Position numbers and translations under genes: made by a program. The notes beneath the pieces are model-generated. The model saw nothing but the letters and a program-made list of their open reading frames with translations. It was not told the DNA's origin and ran no database searches. Shown here in pieces: positions 9,698 through 20,032 of a DNA stretch of 64,000 nt (the first letter of the stretch is position 1; the number at the start of each line of letters is the position of its first letter). Origin of the DNA: an uncultured SAR116 cluster alpha proteobacterium (lineage in GTDB: Bacteria; Pseudomonadota; Alphaproteobacteria; Puniceispirillales; Marisalimonadaceae); the NCBI GenBank assembly GCA_902625215.1, contig CACOAO010000006.1:1-64000 (forward strand). The letters run 5' to 3'.

Positions 9698-10663
9698 ATG
9701 AATAATATAAATTTAAATGATAGACTAGTAAGATACGGTGAATTGATACCTTGTAAAACTGCTTTCATTGATACTCATACTCCAGGTTCAAATCAAAAAG
9801 AAAATTTTAGTATTATTGGATCAGGTGTTTCTGAAAATCCTGATCAACATGTTCATATAAAAATTCCACATGGTTTTAATATAGGTGCGGCTGGGCAGCC
9901 TCCTAAATGTCATAACTCTCTTCATAGTCATCGAACAGCTGAAGTTTTTTTTGTTCATTCAGGAAGATGGAGATTTTTTTGGGGACGTTATGGTAAGGCA
10001 GGTGAAGTAATACTTGAAAAAGGTGATATATTTAATATTCCAACTGGAATTTTTAGAGGTTTTGAAAATATTGGTAATGATTATGGAATGATAATGGCAA
10101 TATTAGGAGGAGATGATGCAGGTGGTGGAGTGATTTGGTCACCAGAGGTATTAAAACAGGCCGAAAATCACGGCCTAGTACTATCTGACAAAGGAAAGAT
10201 ATATGATACTAAAATAGGTCAAAAAATTCCCTCCAACGAAAATTTAATGCAACCTTTGACGGAAAATGAACTTAAAAAATTTCCTGAATATAGTTCAGCT
10301 GATGTTGTTCCAAATTATGTAGCTAGGTATTTAGATCTTTATTCTTTATCACAAAATAATCCAGTAATAGTAATTGGAGAAAATGGAAAAATTTTTGATA
10401 AACCGGGTTTTGAGGTTGAATTTATAACAGATCATTCATTCATGAATTCTAAAAATATATATGAGAAAGATGTAGTGTTTATGCCTGTTGAAGGATATTG
10501 GATGCTCAGTTTAGAGAATCATAATTTAATTTTAAATCCAGGAGATACTTTTTCATTACCAAAAAATAAAGAATATACTTTAAATCCAACTAAACCTGGA
10601 ATGGCAACGCTCTATAAAGTAATACCAACTGAAGATAAACCAGGTCCTACAACTAGGAAATAA
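9698..10663 (+). CDS. Cupin-domain protein (two cupin repeats)
   Basis: 'HNSLHSHRTAEVFFVHSGRWRFFWG...GDIFNIPTGIFRGFEN' and second repeat '...LNPGDTFSLPKNKEY'. Start moved to ATG 9698, since the listed 9641 start overlaps the upstream CDS. Confidence 0.85.
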   Translation: MNNINLNDRLVRYGELIPCKTAFIDTHTPGSNQKENFSIIGSGVSENPDQHVHIKIPHGFNIGAAGQPPKCHNSLHSHRTAEVFFVHSGRWRFFWGRYGKAGEVILEKGDIFNIPTGIFRGFENIGNDYGMIMAILGGDDAGGGVIWSPEVLKQAENHGLVLSDKGKIYDTKIGQKIPSNENLMQPLTENELKKFPEYSSADVVPNYVARYLDLYSLSQNNPVIVIGENGKIFDKPGFEVEFITDHSFMNSKNIYEKDVVFMPVEGYWMLSLENHNLILNPGDTFSLPKNKEYTLNPTKPGMATLYKVIPTEDKPGPTTRK

Positions 10664-10666
10664 AAA

Positions 10667-11788
10667 ATGTCGATTCTAACAACACATGTTGGTTCCTTAC
10701 CAAGGCCAAAAAATGTATCAGACTTACTTTTTAAACGTGAAAATAATGAAGTATATGAACAAAAGTATTTTGAAGAAGTTATTTCAAATGGTGTTTATGA
10801 AGTTGTAAAAAAACAAATAGATATTGGCATAGACATAATTTCTGATGGAGAGATGTCTAAAATTTCTTATGCTACATATGTAAAAGATAGATATAATGGG
10901 TTCGCAGGGGATAGTGAAAGAAATCCACCTTTAGATCTAGAAAAATTTCCTAACTATATGAAAAAAATTGCAGATAGTGGCGGAACGCCTACTTATTCTC
11001 GTCCATGTTGTGTTTCAGAAATAACATCAAAACATAATAATGATCTCTCTAATGATATTAATAATCTTTTAAGTTCATCAAAAAAATTTAAACATAGAAA
11101 TATTTTTATGAATTCTGCGTCACCTGGTGTCATATCACTTTTTTTAAGCAATTCATATTATTCGAGTAGAAATGAATACTTGGACGCAATTTCAAAAGCT
11201 ATGAAGGATGAATATGAGACAATTGTGAAATCTGGCATAAAGTTACAACTAGACTGTCCGGATCTAGCTCTATCAAGGCACATGACTTTTAAAAGTGAAA
11301 GTGATGAAGATTTTATAAAAATAGCTTATCAAAATATGGAAATACTTAATCAAAGCTTGCATAATATTTCTCCAGAAATGTTAAGGCTTCATGTATGTTG
11401 GGGTAATTATGAAGGACCACATATTCATGATATTCCCATTGAAAAAATATTTGATGTATTGATGTCCTTCAAAGGAAATTATTTGCTTTTTGAATCTTCT
11501 AATCCAAGACATCAACATGAGTGGGAAATTTTTGATCAATTTAAATCTAAAATTCCAGAAAATAAAGTTTTAATTCCTGGTGTTTTAGATACTACTAGTA
11601 ATTTTGTTGAACATAGTTCTTTAGTAAAACAAAGAATTGAGAAATTTGTTAATATCGTAGGAAAAGAAAGAGTCATTGCAGGCACCGACTGTGGTTTTGG
11701 CACTTTTGCAGGATTTGGGAATGTAGATCCAGATATTGCATATTTAAAGTTACAAGCTTTAGTTGATGGAGCAAGTAAAGTTAAGTGA
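10667..11788 (+). CDS. Cobalamin-independent methionine synthase II (MetE C-terminal-domain-like) methyltransferase
   Basis: 'TTHVGSLPRP' N terminus; putative Zn ligands 'RLHVCWGN' and 'IAGTDCGFGTF'. Confidence 0.88.
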   Translation: MSILTTHVGSLPRPKNVSDLLFKRENNEVYEQKYFEEVISNGVYEVVKKQIDIGIDIISDGEMSKISYATYVKDRYNGFAGDSERNPPLDLEKFPNYMKKIADSGGTPTYSRPCCVSEITSKHNNDLSNDINNLLSSSKKFKHRNIFMNSASPGVISLFLSNSYYSSRNEYLDAISKAMKDEYETIVKSGIKLQLDCPDLALSRHMTFKSESDEDFIKIAYQNMEILNQSLHNISPEMLRLHVCWGNYEGPHIHDIPIEKIFDVLMSFKGNYLLFESSNPRHQHEWEIFDQFKSKIPENKVLIPGVLDTTSNFVEHSSLVKQRIEKFVNIVGKERVIAGTDCGFGTFAGFGNVDPDIAYLKLQALVDGASKVK

Positions 11789-11830
11789 GTTTGAATGTAA
11801 TATTAGTAAACTTAGTTATTAATTTATAAC

Positions 11831-12091
11831 TTACTTTTTTATAACTGAACCCTCTTGAACAGAAACCTTAGCCATAGCTTGCTCACTAAGACCTTGTAAT
11901 GCTTTCATTGTTTCTATTTTTTTTCCTGCAACCGAAATATTATCAAAAATTTCTATTATGAAGCCACTATTGTCTCCAGTTTTAAATAACATTCTTTTGT
12001 ACTTTTCTTCTTCTATGTTTGAAGCAATTGCTTCAACAACAGCCCATAATGACGGTGCTAATAATGTAAAGTTGATATTTCGACCGTACAA
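11831..12091 (-). CDS. Small conserved-looking hypothetical protein
   Basis: 86-aa ORF abutting the upstream GYD-domain gene (0-bp spacing). Confidence 0.55.
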   Translation of the reverse strand: MYGRNINFTLLAPSLWAVVEAIASNIEEEKYKRMLFKTGDNSGFIIEIFDNISVAGKKIETMKALQGLSEQAMAKVSVQEGSVIKK

Positions 12092-12442
12092 TTAATCCTC
12101 CGTTGCTTTTTGTTTTGCAGATACGTAGCTAGCCATTTTATCAGATGCTATTTCATATACTTTTTTCCACTCAGGGGCTTCAAAAGCCCTATGCCAATTA
12201 AAACTATCAAAAGCACCACTCGCGAATATTAAGTTTGTTACTGCAGCTACATCCTCATCATTTTGAGCCATAACAATGCACATAAAATCAAAGTCTGGAT
12301 GATTTAGATATAAAAATTCAATAAACTTTGCTCCAAATGCTTTTGCCAATGGCTCAGTTACTTCACGTCTATTTTGAGGTTTGTTTAGCATAGATGCGGC
12401 TGTTTCTTGTGAACTTTTGCCTGTAATTATATATTTTTTCAT
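12092..12442 (-). CDS. GYD-domain protein
   Basis: 'YIITGKSSQETAASMLNKPQNRREVTEPLAKAFGAKFIEFLYLNHPDFDFMCIVMAQNDE' GYD-like pattern. Confidence 0.65.
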   Translation of the reverse strand: MKKYIITGKSSQETAASMLNKPQNRREVTEPLAKAFGAKFIEFLYLNHPDFDFMCIVMAQNDEDVAAVTNLIFASGAFDSFNWHRAFEAPEWKKVYEIASDKMASYVSAKQKATED

Positions 12443-12603
12443 ATTGATGATGACCTTCTACATTGTAAATTTTTTAAAAAGTATTTAAGTGAGTTATAAT
12501 GATAACAATTTTCAACTAAAAACCAATTTTTATGTTTACATCATAACTAATTTAAAATTAATATTAAATATTAAAATGTAAACTTAAGGGAGGGAAAGTA
12601 TTT

Positions 12604-14094
12604 ATGACTTTTCAATACAAAGAAAAATATGGAAATTATATTAATGGGAAATTTGTTGACCCAATCGATGGACAGTTTTTTGATAATATAACACCAATTA
12701 ATGGTAAAGTTTTGTGCAAAATTGCTAGATCAAATGAAAAAGATATAAATTCTGCACTTGATGCAGCTCATGCAGCTTCAGATGACTGGGGAAAGACAAG
12801 CGTTACTGAAAGAAGTAACATGTTAATTCAAATAGCCCAAATAATTGAAGATAACTTAGCGATGCTTGCTGAAGCTGAAACTTGGGATAATGGAAAAAGC
12901 ATAAGAGAAACTACTGCTGCTGATATACCTTTAGGTGTGGATCATTTTAGGTATTTTGCGAGTGTTATTAGAGCTCAGGAGGGAACTACTGCTGAGATTA
13001 ATAACGACACAATGTCTTATCTAATACCAGAGCCTCTTGGTGTTGTAGGCCAGATAATACCATGGAATTTTCCTCTATTAATGGCTATTTGGAAATTAGC
13101 TCCTGCTTTGGCAACAGGAAACTGTGTGGTTTTAAAGCCTGCAGAGCAAACTCCAGCATCTATAATGGTTTTAATGGAGTTGATAGGTCATTTAATTCCA
13201 GCGGGAGTAGTAAATGTAGTTAATGGATATGGCTTAGAAGCAGGAAAGCCTCTTGCATCTAGCACACGAATAGCTAAAATAGCATTCACTGGAGAGACTA
13301 CTACTGGTAGAATGATCTTACAATATGCAAGTCAAAATTTAATACCAAGTACGTTAGAGCTTGGTGGTAAATCTCCAAATATTTTCTTTAAAGATATTGC
13401 AGATGCTGACGATGATTTCTTTGACAAGTGTATCGAAGGCTTCGTAATGTTTGCTCTTAATCAAGGTGAAGTGTGTACATGCCCAAGTAGAGCTCTAATT
13501 CACGAGGATATTTACGACAAATTCATAGCACGTTGTATTGAAAGAACTAAAGCCATTGTTCAAGGTGATCCTTTAGACTCAAATACAATGATTGGTGCAA
13601 TGGCTTCAGCTGAACAGTATGAAAAGGTTAAATCCTACTTAGATCTTGGGAAAAAAGAGGGAGCAGAAGTTCTTGTAGGAGGTGATGTTGCCCAAATGAG
13701 TGGTGATATGGCAAATGGTTATTATATACAGCCTACAATTTTTAAAGGCCACAATAAAATGAGAATCTTCCAGGAAGAAATCTTTGGACCTGTTGTTTCC
13801 GTTTGTACTTTTAAAACAGATGAAGAGGCTTTAGAGATAGCTAATGATACTCTTTATGGTCTAGGTGCTGGAATATGGACGCGTGAACTAAATAAATCAT
13901 ACAGATTTGGTCGTGCCATTAAAGCAGGAAGAGTCTGGACAAATTGTTATCATGATTATCCAGCACATGCTGCATTTGGTGGTTATAAACAGTCTGGTAT
14001 TGGTCGTGAAAATCATTTAATGATGTTGAATCACTATCAACAAACAAAAAATCTATTGGTTAGTTATAGTCCAAAAAAACTTGGCTTCTTTTAG
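12604..14094 (+). CDS. NAD-dependent aldehyde dehydrogenase (ExaC / acetaldehyde dehydrogenase II-like)
   Basis: '[35 protein letters not shown]', catalytic '[11 protein letters not shown]', [11 protein letters not shown]. Confidence 0.93.
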   Translation: MTFQYKEKYGNYINGKFVDPIDGQFFDNITPINGKVLCKIARSNEKDINSALDAAHAASDDWGKTSVTERSNMLIQIAQIIEDNLAMLAEAETWDNGKSIRETTAADIPLGVDHFRYFASVIRAQEGTTAEINNDTMSYLIPEPLGVVGQIIPWNFPLLMAIWKLAPALATGNCVVLKPAEQTPASIMVLMELIGHLIPAGVVNVVNGYGLEAGKPLASSTRIAKIAFTGETTTGRMILQYASQNLIPSTLELGGKSPNIFFKDIADADDDFFDKCIEGFVMFALNQGEVCTCPSRALIHEDIYDKFIARCIERTKAIVQGDPLDSNTMIGAMASAEQYEKVKSYLDLGKKEGAEVLVGGDVAQMSGDMANGYYIQPTIFKGHNKMRIFQEEIFGPVVSVCTFKTDEEALEIANDTLYGLGAGIWTRELNKSYRFGRAIKAGRVWTNCYHDYPAHAAFGGYKQSGIGRENHLMMLNHYQQTKNLLVSYSPKKLGFF

Positions 14095-14104
14095 ATTGAA
14101 TATA

Positions 14105-14129
14105 GAGGGCACATGTTCAATGTGCCCTC
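14105..14129 (+). terminator. Intercistronic hairpin between ALDH and DUF779 gene
   Basis: GAGGGCACA-TGTTCAA-TGTGCCCTC, 9-bp perfect stem; weak T tract. Confidence 0.6.
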
Positions 14130-14149
14130 CTACTTTATGAGGTAAAAAA

Positions 14150-14482
14150 ATGTTAGACCAAGTTGAGGCAACAGAAGCTGCTTTAGAGTTAATAGAAGAT
14201 ATTAAAAAAGACTATGGAGAAGTAATATTTCATCAATCTGGTGGTTGTTGTGATGGTTCAGCTCCAATGTGTTTCCAAAAAGGTGATTTTTTAATTGCTG
14301 ATCATGATGTCCAAATGGGTGAAATTGGTGGGGTACCATTTTATATTGGAGGACTTCAATTTGAAGCTTGGAAACATACTAGACTAATAATTGATGTAGT
14401 TGAAGGACAAGGTGGAATGTTTTCACTTGATAATGGAAGGGGCAAAAGGTTTATCACAAGATCTGAACTATGTGCAGTTTAA
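14150..14482 (+). CDS. DUF779 family protein (ALDH-associated)
   Basis: 'HQSGGCCDGSAPMCF...FYIGGLQFEAWKHTRLIIDVVEGQGGMFSLDNGRGKRFITRSELC'. Confidence 0.88.
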   Translation: MLDQVEATEAALELIEDIKKDYGEVIFHQSGGCCDGSAPMCFQKGDFLIADHDVQMGEIGGVPFYIGGLQFEAWKHTRLIIDVVEGQGGMFSLDNGRGKRFITRSELCAV

Positions 14483-14493
14483 TCCTTGAAAAT

Positions 14494-14856
14494 TTAATAT
14501 ACAAAAGTTCTATCGGCTTCTAGCGATAAATTGAGTAAAGTTTTAGGCAAAACTTTTCTAGAATTCGTGTCTTGTAAATCTTGATCTGTTACCCCCCTAA
14601 TTTCACAAGAAATAGCTGAAACATATATAGGAACATTATTTTGTTTTAAAACATCAAAATGCTCTTTAAGCTTTCCTGTTCCAAGACCTACTAAATTATC
14701 TAGAACAGGTGTTCTCATTAAACTAACAGCATCTGCATTTAAAAAAACAGTAACTTCGTGCCCTTCTTCTACAGCTGTTCTTGCTAACATAAAGCCGAGT
14801 GAGGCTTTAGTAGGGTTACCTGTACCATTTGTAATATTAAATAATATTTTTGCCAT
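14494..14856 (-). CDS. DsrE-family protein
   Basis: 'FNITNGTGNPTKASLGFMLARTAVEEGHEVTVFLNADAV'. Confidence 0.75.
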   Translation of the reverse strand: MAKILFNITNGTGNPTKASLGFMLARTAVEEGHEVTVFLNADAVSLMRTPVLDNLVGLGTGKLKEHFDVLKQNNVPIYVSAISCEIRGVTDQDLQDTNSRKVLPKTLLNLSLEADRTFVY

Positions 14857-14963
14857 ATGAATATATTAAGTAATAATAAAGAAAAGTATACTTCATTATT
14901 AAATATACAAAATATTTATAATTATTTTGTGATCAATTAATTATTTTTATTTCGATATAATAT

Positions 14964-15788
14964 TTATTGACTCATTACAAAACCACCATTAGGAGATAGT
15001 GTTTGTCCAGTTACAAATTTTGCCTCATCAGATGCAAGATATACTGCAGCCCACGAAATATCATCAGATTTTCCAAAACGTTTCATTGGTGTTGCAGATT
15101 TTACTAATTTTTTCACATCTCCTAAACTGCTAGTCATGTCAGTATCAATGTAACCAGGGGCAATTGCATTTACTCTTATATTCCTAGATGCCAATTCCTT
15201 AGCTGTCGCCCTTGTAAAACCGAGTATAGCTGCTTTCGCAGCAGAGTAATGAGGAGAAGATGGGCCTCCAGTTGTTCCTAAAACAGAACCCATATTTATA
15301 ATTGACGCTTTTTGTTGTTTATTCATGATCTTAAGAGCTTCACGAGTGCAAAAAAAGGTTCCATTTAAATGAATTGAAATCATTTTATGCCATTCATTAT
15401 CTGTCATTTTTACAGTTACATCAAAATGACTTTTAATTTCACCTGTTTCAGCGAATTCTTTGCTTTGTCGATTGTTTACTGCAATTCTATCTAAGAGTAA
15501 ATCTTCTCGATCCTCAAAGCCGTTAATGCCAGCATTGTTAACTAAGATATCCAATTTTTTGTATTTTGAGTTAATTTTTTTAAAAATACTTTTAACTTGT
15601 TCTGAATCTGACACATCCATATGATATGCATTACCGTTAAGCTTTTTAGCCTTTTTAGTTGCTTCATCAATATTGATATCACCTATAATGATTTCTGCTC
15701 CTTCATTAAAAAAATGAGTTGCTATTGAGGCTCCTAAACCTCTTGCCCCACCTGTTATAAAGGCTACTTTATTATCTAATCTACCCAT
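14964..15788 (-). CDS. SDR family oxidoreductase
   Basis: TGGARGLG, NNAG, YSAAK, PGYIDTDMT. Confidence 0.93.
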   Translation of the reverse strand: MGRLDNKVAFITGGARGLGASIATHFFNEGAEIIIGDINIDEATKKAKKLNGNAYHMDVSDSEQVKSIFKKINSKYKKLDILVNNAGINGFEDREDLLLDRIAVNNRQSKEFAETGEIKSHFDVTVKMTDNEWHKMISIHLNGTFFCTREALKIMNKQQKASIINMGSVLGTTGGPSSPHYSAAKAAILGFTRATAKELASRNIRVNAIAPGYIDTDMTSSLGDVKKLVKSATPMKRFGKSDDISWAAVYLASDEAKFVTGQTLSPNGGFVMSQ

Positions 15789-15892
15789 AATTAATTAATC
15801 CTTTTACTAAAATTCGATCATAAAACTATCACTTAATAAAGAACTTTTTTGTATTGTTACTATTTTAAAATTTGAGCTATATTTAATTACAA

Positions 15893-16366
15893 ATGATTAA
15901 CTTAAACACAAAAAATGTGAGTAAATATTTTGAAGACTTTGAAATTGGTGACAGATATATAATTCCATCAAGAACACAAACTAGTGCTATTTTTTCAATG
16001 TTTCAATGTGCTTCAGGGGATAATGATCCCATTCATTATGATAAAGAATTTTGCAAAAAAAAAGGACATCCAGAAATGTTGGCTCATGGCCTACAAGTTC
16101 TTATTCAAACAGCTGCTGGCGCTGGTTCTTTCCCATCAGAAGTAAGAGATAGTTTAATAGGTTTAATAGAAGTGTTTGGAAAAATGTTAAAACCTGTCTA
16201 TAGAGAAGATACTTTGTATCCTGAATTGGTTATAATGAATTTAATACCACAAAATACAACTGGTATTATTGAGATGAAAGCTTTGGTTAAAAATCAGAAA
16301 GATATTTTAGTTTTTGAAGGATATCATAAATATTTAATTAAGAAAAAAAAACAAGTGAAATATTAA
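15893..16366 (+). CDS. MaoC-like (R)-specific dehydratase / hotdog domain protein
   Basis: 'YFEDFEIGDRYIIPSRT...SGDNDPIHYDKEFCKKKGHPEMLAHGLQVL'. Confidence 0.85.
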   Translation: MINLNTKNVSKYFEDFEIGDRYIIPSRTQTSAIFSMFQCASGDNDPIHYDKEFCKKKGHPEMLAHGLQVLIQTAAGAGSFPSEVRDSLIGLIEVFGKMLKPVYREDTLYPELVIMNLIPQNTTGIIEMKALVKNQKDILVFEGYHKYLIKKKKQVKY

Positions 16367-16396
16367 TTATTATAAATAAATCATTGTAAATAAATA

Positions 16397-17173
16397 TTAT
16401 TTTCTTAAAGAAGGAAGTCCAACTCCTGTTGCTTCAAAACCTCCATCAACAGCTAAAATTTGACCAGTAACATATGTTGCTTTCTCAGATGCCAGAAAAT
16501 AAATGGCATTAGCAATTTCAATTTCAGTGCCATATCTATTTAACGGAATAGCATCATGGTAAGCATCAATTATATCTTGAGTGTGTACTGCCATAGCAAG
16601 TTTTGTTTTTACTGGTCCGGGAGCGACACAATTCACTCTAATACCGTATTCACCTAACTCAGCAGCTTGTTGTTTTGTCAGTTGTATTATGGCAGCCTTA
16701 GAAGTACCATAGGCAACTCTAAGTGTTGAAGCTCTTAAGCCCGATATGGATGCAATATTAATAATACATCCTCTAGTTTTCTTTAGATGGCTTATTGATT
16801 TTTGAGAACACATAAAAGCACCATCTAAATTTGTTCTCATGACATCATTCCATCTATTTAAATCTGTAGCCTCAATGTTCCCAAAATCTGCAACACCTGC
16901 GTTATTTACTAAAACATCTATCCTATTATACCACTTTAAAATACTTTTAAACATTTTATCAATGCTATCAGGATTAGAAATATCATAACAAAATGTTCTT
17001 ATATCATTGTTTGATATAGATAATTTTGTAATTTCATCTTTGTCTTTATCAACTATTGCGACTTTAAAACCATTTTCATTAAACAATTTAGCTGTTGCTA
17101 AACCTATTCCTCGAGCAGCGCCAGTCACTATTACTAATTTTTCTTCTGTTGAAGGCATATTTTGTTTACTCAA
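16397..17173 (-). CDS. SDR family oxidoreductase
   Basis: VTGAARGIG, NNAGVAD, YGTSKAA, VTGQILAVDGGF. Confidence 0.94.
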   Translation of the reverse strand: MSKQNMPSTEEKLVIVTGAARGIGLATAKLFNENGFKVAIVDKDKDEITKLSISNNDIRTFCYDISNPDSIDKMFKSILKWYNRIDVLVNNAGVADFGNIEATDLNRWNDVMRTNLDGAFMCSQKSISHLKKTRGCIINIASISGLRASTLRVAYGTSKAAIIQLTKQQAAELGEYGIRVNCVAPGPVKTKLAMAVHTQDIIDAYHDAIPLNRYGTEIEIANAIYFLASEKATYVTGQILAVDGGFEATGVGLPSLRK

Positions 17174-17176
17174 AAC

Positions 17177-17821
17177 TTAGTTATTATCCGCTATTGGGTT
17201 TGATGGTCTGCTCTCTATTTCTAATTTCCATCGATATATGTTTTTATAATTTTGCTCAAAGTCAATTTTAAGTATATTGGATAAATTAAACATAAAATGT
17301 CCCGTTATGTCTGCAACTGAAAATTTATCTCCGAAAAGAAATTTATTTTTTGATAAATGTGGATCAATTCTATCTAGTAAAATTTTGTACATTTCAATTC
17401 CACGTTCAACTATTTCTGTAGATTGGTTTATGTTGGTTCGAGTGCCAGGAACAACCTTACCTTTAAAAAAGGATGTTTTGTTTCTTACCGAATGTAGTAA
17501 GGGTAAAAACCCGTCTAATTCTATTCTTCTATTCCACATATCAATAATTGCTTGTTCTTTGTTACCGTTTCCAAATAATTTTGGACTTTCAAATTGCTCA
17601 TCCAGGTAGCGACAAATTGAAATTGTTTCTGTTATAATTGTACCATCATCTAACTCTAAAAAAGGTATACAATTGAATGGGTTCATAGAATTAAATGGTT
17701 CCTTGAATAACTCATCTTCCCTAACATTTACTGAAACTTTTTCTAACTTAATATTTTTTTCTCTTAAAAACATCTCAACTCTGAGAGCATTAGCAGCAGG
17801 TGCAAATGTGTATAATTTCAT
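17177..17821 (-). CDS. Glutathione S-transferase family protein
   Basis: N-terminal thioredoxin-like domain 'NPFNCIPFLELDDGTIITETISICRYLDE'; GST C-domain 'FSVADIT'. Confidence 0.88.
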   Translation of the reverse strand: MKLYTFAPAANALRVEMFLREKNIKLEKVSVNVREDELFKEPFNSMNPFNCIPFLELDDGTIITETISICRYLDEQFESPKLFGNGNKEQAIIDMWNRRIELDGFLPLLHSVRNKTSFFKGKVVPGTRTNINQSTEIVERGIEMYKILLDRIDPHLSKNKFLFGDKFSVADITGHFMFNLSNILKIDFEQNYKNIYRWKLEIESRPSNPIADNN

Positions 17822-17860
17822 AATAAAATCCTTAAGTATCTAATCTTGATCAATATTAAA

Positions 17861-18622
17861 TTAGTTTTTAATTTTATATCCTGTTTTGAATATATACCAA
17901 ATTATACTTATACAAATACTAGTAAATATTAACATAAATATAACGCTAGTTAAAATTGGAACATCTCCAACGCCAAAAAAAGACCATCTAAACCCTGATA
18001 TTAAATATACAATTGGATTTAGTAGTGCAAAGTTCTGCCAAAAAGCAGGAAGCATGTCAATTGTATAAAAACTACCACCTAAAAATACCAAAGGAGTAAT
18101 TATAAGCATTGGTACTATATTTAGCTGCTCAAAATTGTCTGAAACTATACCAATTATAAACCCCAAAAGACTAAATGTCATACAAGTAATAAATAAAAAA
18201 CAAATCATAAAGAAAGGATATTTAATTTCTAAATCAACAAAAAGATAAGAAGTACTTAAAATTATCAAACCAATTGAAAATGCTTTTGTGGTTGCTGCGC
18301 CAACATATCCAATAACTATTTCTACAAAAGATAATGGCGCGGATAGTAATTCATATGTTGTTCCAATAAATTTTGGAAAGTATATTCCAAAAGATGCGTT
18401 ATTAACACTTTGCATTTGTACGGTTAGCATTATTAATCCAGGAACAATAAATGCTCCATAGGAGACTTCACTAATATTGTCCATTCTAGATCCAATAGCA
18501 GCACCAAAAACAATAAAATATAAAATGGTAGACAGAACAGGTGACACTAAACTTTGTATTAAAGTTCTAAAAGACCGATTCATCTCATATCTATAAATTG
18601 CATGTATACCCCTAAGATTCAT
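17861..18622 (-). CDS. ABC-2 type transporter permease
   Basis: Hydrophobic, 'YELLSAPLSFVEIVIGYVGAA', paired with ATPase. Confidence 0.88.
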   Translation of the reverse strand: MNLRGIHAIYRYEMNRSFRTLIQSLVSPVLSTILYFIVFGAAIGSRMDNISEVSYGAFIVPGLIMLTVQMQSVNNASFGIYFPKFIGTTYELLSAPLSFVEIVIGYVGAATTKAFSIGLIILSTSYLFVDLEIKYPFFMICFLFITCMTFSLLGFIIGIVSDNFEQLNIVPMLIITPLVFLGGSFYTIDMLPAFWQNFALLNPIVYLISGFRWSFFGVGDVPILTSVIFMLIFTSICISIIWYIFKTGYKIKN

Positions 18623-18625
18623 AAA

Positions 18626-19546
18626 TTAGTCCTTAATAATTTTGACAAATATATCTTCTAAAGATGTTTCTTGTGTTTGAATATCAAAAAGATTTATTCC
18701 AATTTCGTTCATGTCTGACAAAAGGGAAGTAATACCTGTTTTTTCATTACCAATATTATAGAAATAATTTAATGACTGTCCGTTATCAATTATTTTCAAA
18801 TTATATTTTTTTAGCTTTTGAGGAATTCTTTTAAGTGTTTTTTTGAGCTTGATATTAAGAATCTTAACACTCATTCTTCTAATTAATTCATTTTTTTCTT
18901 CAACTAATAACAACTCGCCGTGATTAATTATGCCTATTCTATCTGCAATCATTTCAGCTTCTTCGATATAATGAGTTGTTAAAATAATTGTTACTCCCTC
19001 ATTCTTAAGCTCTTTTATTATGTTCCACATATCTTTTCTTAACTCAACATCAACTCCAGCTGTTGGCTCATCTAAAAATAATATTTGTGGTTCATGACTT
19101 AAGGCTTTTGCAATCATAACTCTTCGTTTCATACCGCCAGACAAAGATTTGATAATATTATTTTTTTTGTCAAAGAGTTGTAACTTACTTAGTAGTTTTT
19201 CTATGTATTCATTGTCATCTTTCTTACCAAACAATCTTCTAGAAAAGTTAATAGAATTGATCACTTTTTCAAATGGTTCGAGTGCTAATTCTTGTGGTAC
19301 TAATCCTATGAGATCACGTGTTTTTCTATAATCATTAATAACGTCTAATCCATTCACTTTTATTGAACCAGAAGTTATTGATGAAAGGCCACAAATTGTC
19401 GATATTAGTGTTGTTTTGCCTGCACCATTAGGTCCAAGCAATGCTATTATTTCACCTTGGTTAATTTTCAGACTTAAGTTTTTTACTGCAGTAAAATTAT
19501 TGTCATATTTTTTTACAAGATTTTTTACATTTATTATTTCTGACAA
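18626..19546 (-). CDS. ABC-2 type exporter ATP-binding protein
   Basis: GPNGAGKTTL, LSGGMKRRVMIAKAL, FLDEPTAGVD. Confidence 0.94.
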   Translation of the reverse strand: MSEIINVKNLVKKYDNNFTAVKNLSLKINQGEIIALLGPNGAGKTTLISTICGLSSITSGSIKVNGLDVINDYRKTRDLIGLVPQELALEPFEKVINSINFSRRLFGKKDDNEYIEKLLSKLQLFDKKNNIIKSLSGGMKRRVMIAKALSHEPQILFLDEPTAGVDVELRKDMWNIIKELKNEGVTIILTTHYIEEAEMIADRIGIINHGELLLVEEKNELIRRMSVKILNIKLKKTLKRIPQKLKKYNLKIIDNGQSLNYFYNIGNEKTGITSLLSDMNEIGINLFDIQTQETSLEDIFVKIIKD

Positions 19547-19711
19547 TTTTTTTTCCAGTTAATAAGTTAATAAACAAATATTTTTATAAATCGTACATAA
19601 CTTAATAATACCAATTAATTTAATATCAACTAAAATGGTAAATATTTATTTTTTAAAAACTTTATATTACATGTATAATTTTAACTTTTAACTAATTATG
19701 AAAGGTATCTA

Positions 19712-20005
19712 ATGTTAGTAAAAATGGAAATTGACTTAGCAAAGGGATTTGGGCCTTGGAAAGAGATGTTTATCAATAATGAACACAAATTAAACGCTCA
19801 TGGAGGCAAATTAGTTTTTGCAGGCACGCCCAATGACAATGAAAATAAATTGACAGTTATTATGGATTTTGTGTCAGTGGAAGCACTTAAAAATTTTGGT
19901 GGAGACGAAGAATTAACGAAAACTAGAGTGGAAGCAGGTGCTATGCTCGAAACTGGAGTTATGACAATTATGAGTGAAGCATCATTTACAAGTACAAAAT
20001 CATAA
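19712..20005 (+). CDS. Small DUF3764-like / alpha-beta-barrel domain protein
   Basis: 97-aa ORF with own RBS-like sequence; family assignment from memory, not checked. Confidence 0.5.
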   Translation: MLVKMEIDLAKGFGPWKEMFINNEHKLNAHGGKLVFAGTPNDNENKLTVIMDFVSVEALKNFGGDEELTKTRVEAGAMLETGVMTIMSEASFTSTKS

Positions 20006-20032
20006 AAAAATTAAATTTAAAACATATTTATT

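Noticed and set aside
10500-10670. SAM-type riboswitch ahead of the MetE-like gene
   Set aside because: Only a few bases separate the cupin stop from the methyltransferase start; no aptamer could fit outside coding sequence.
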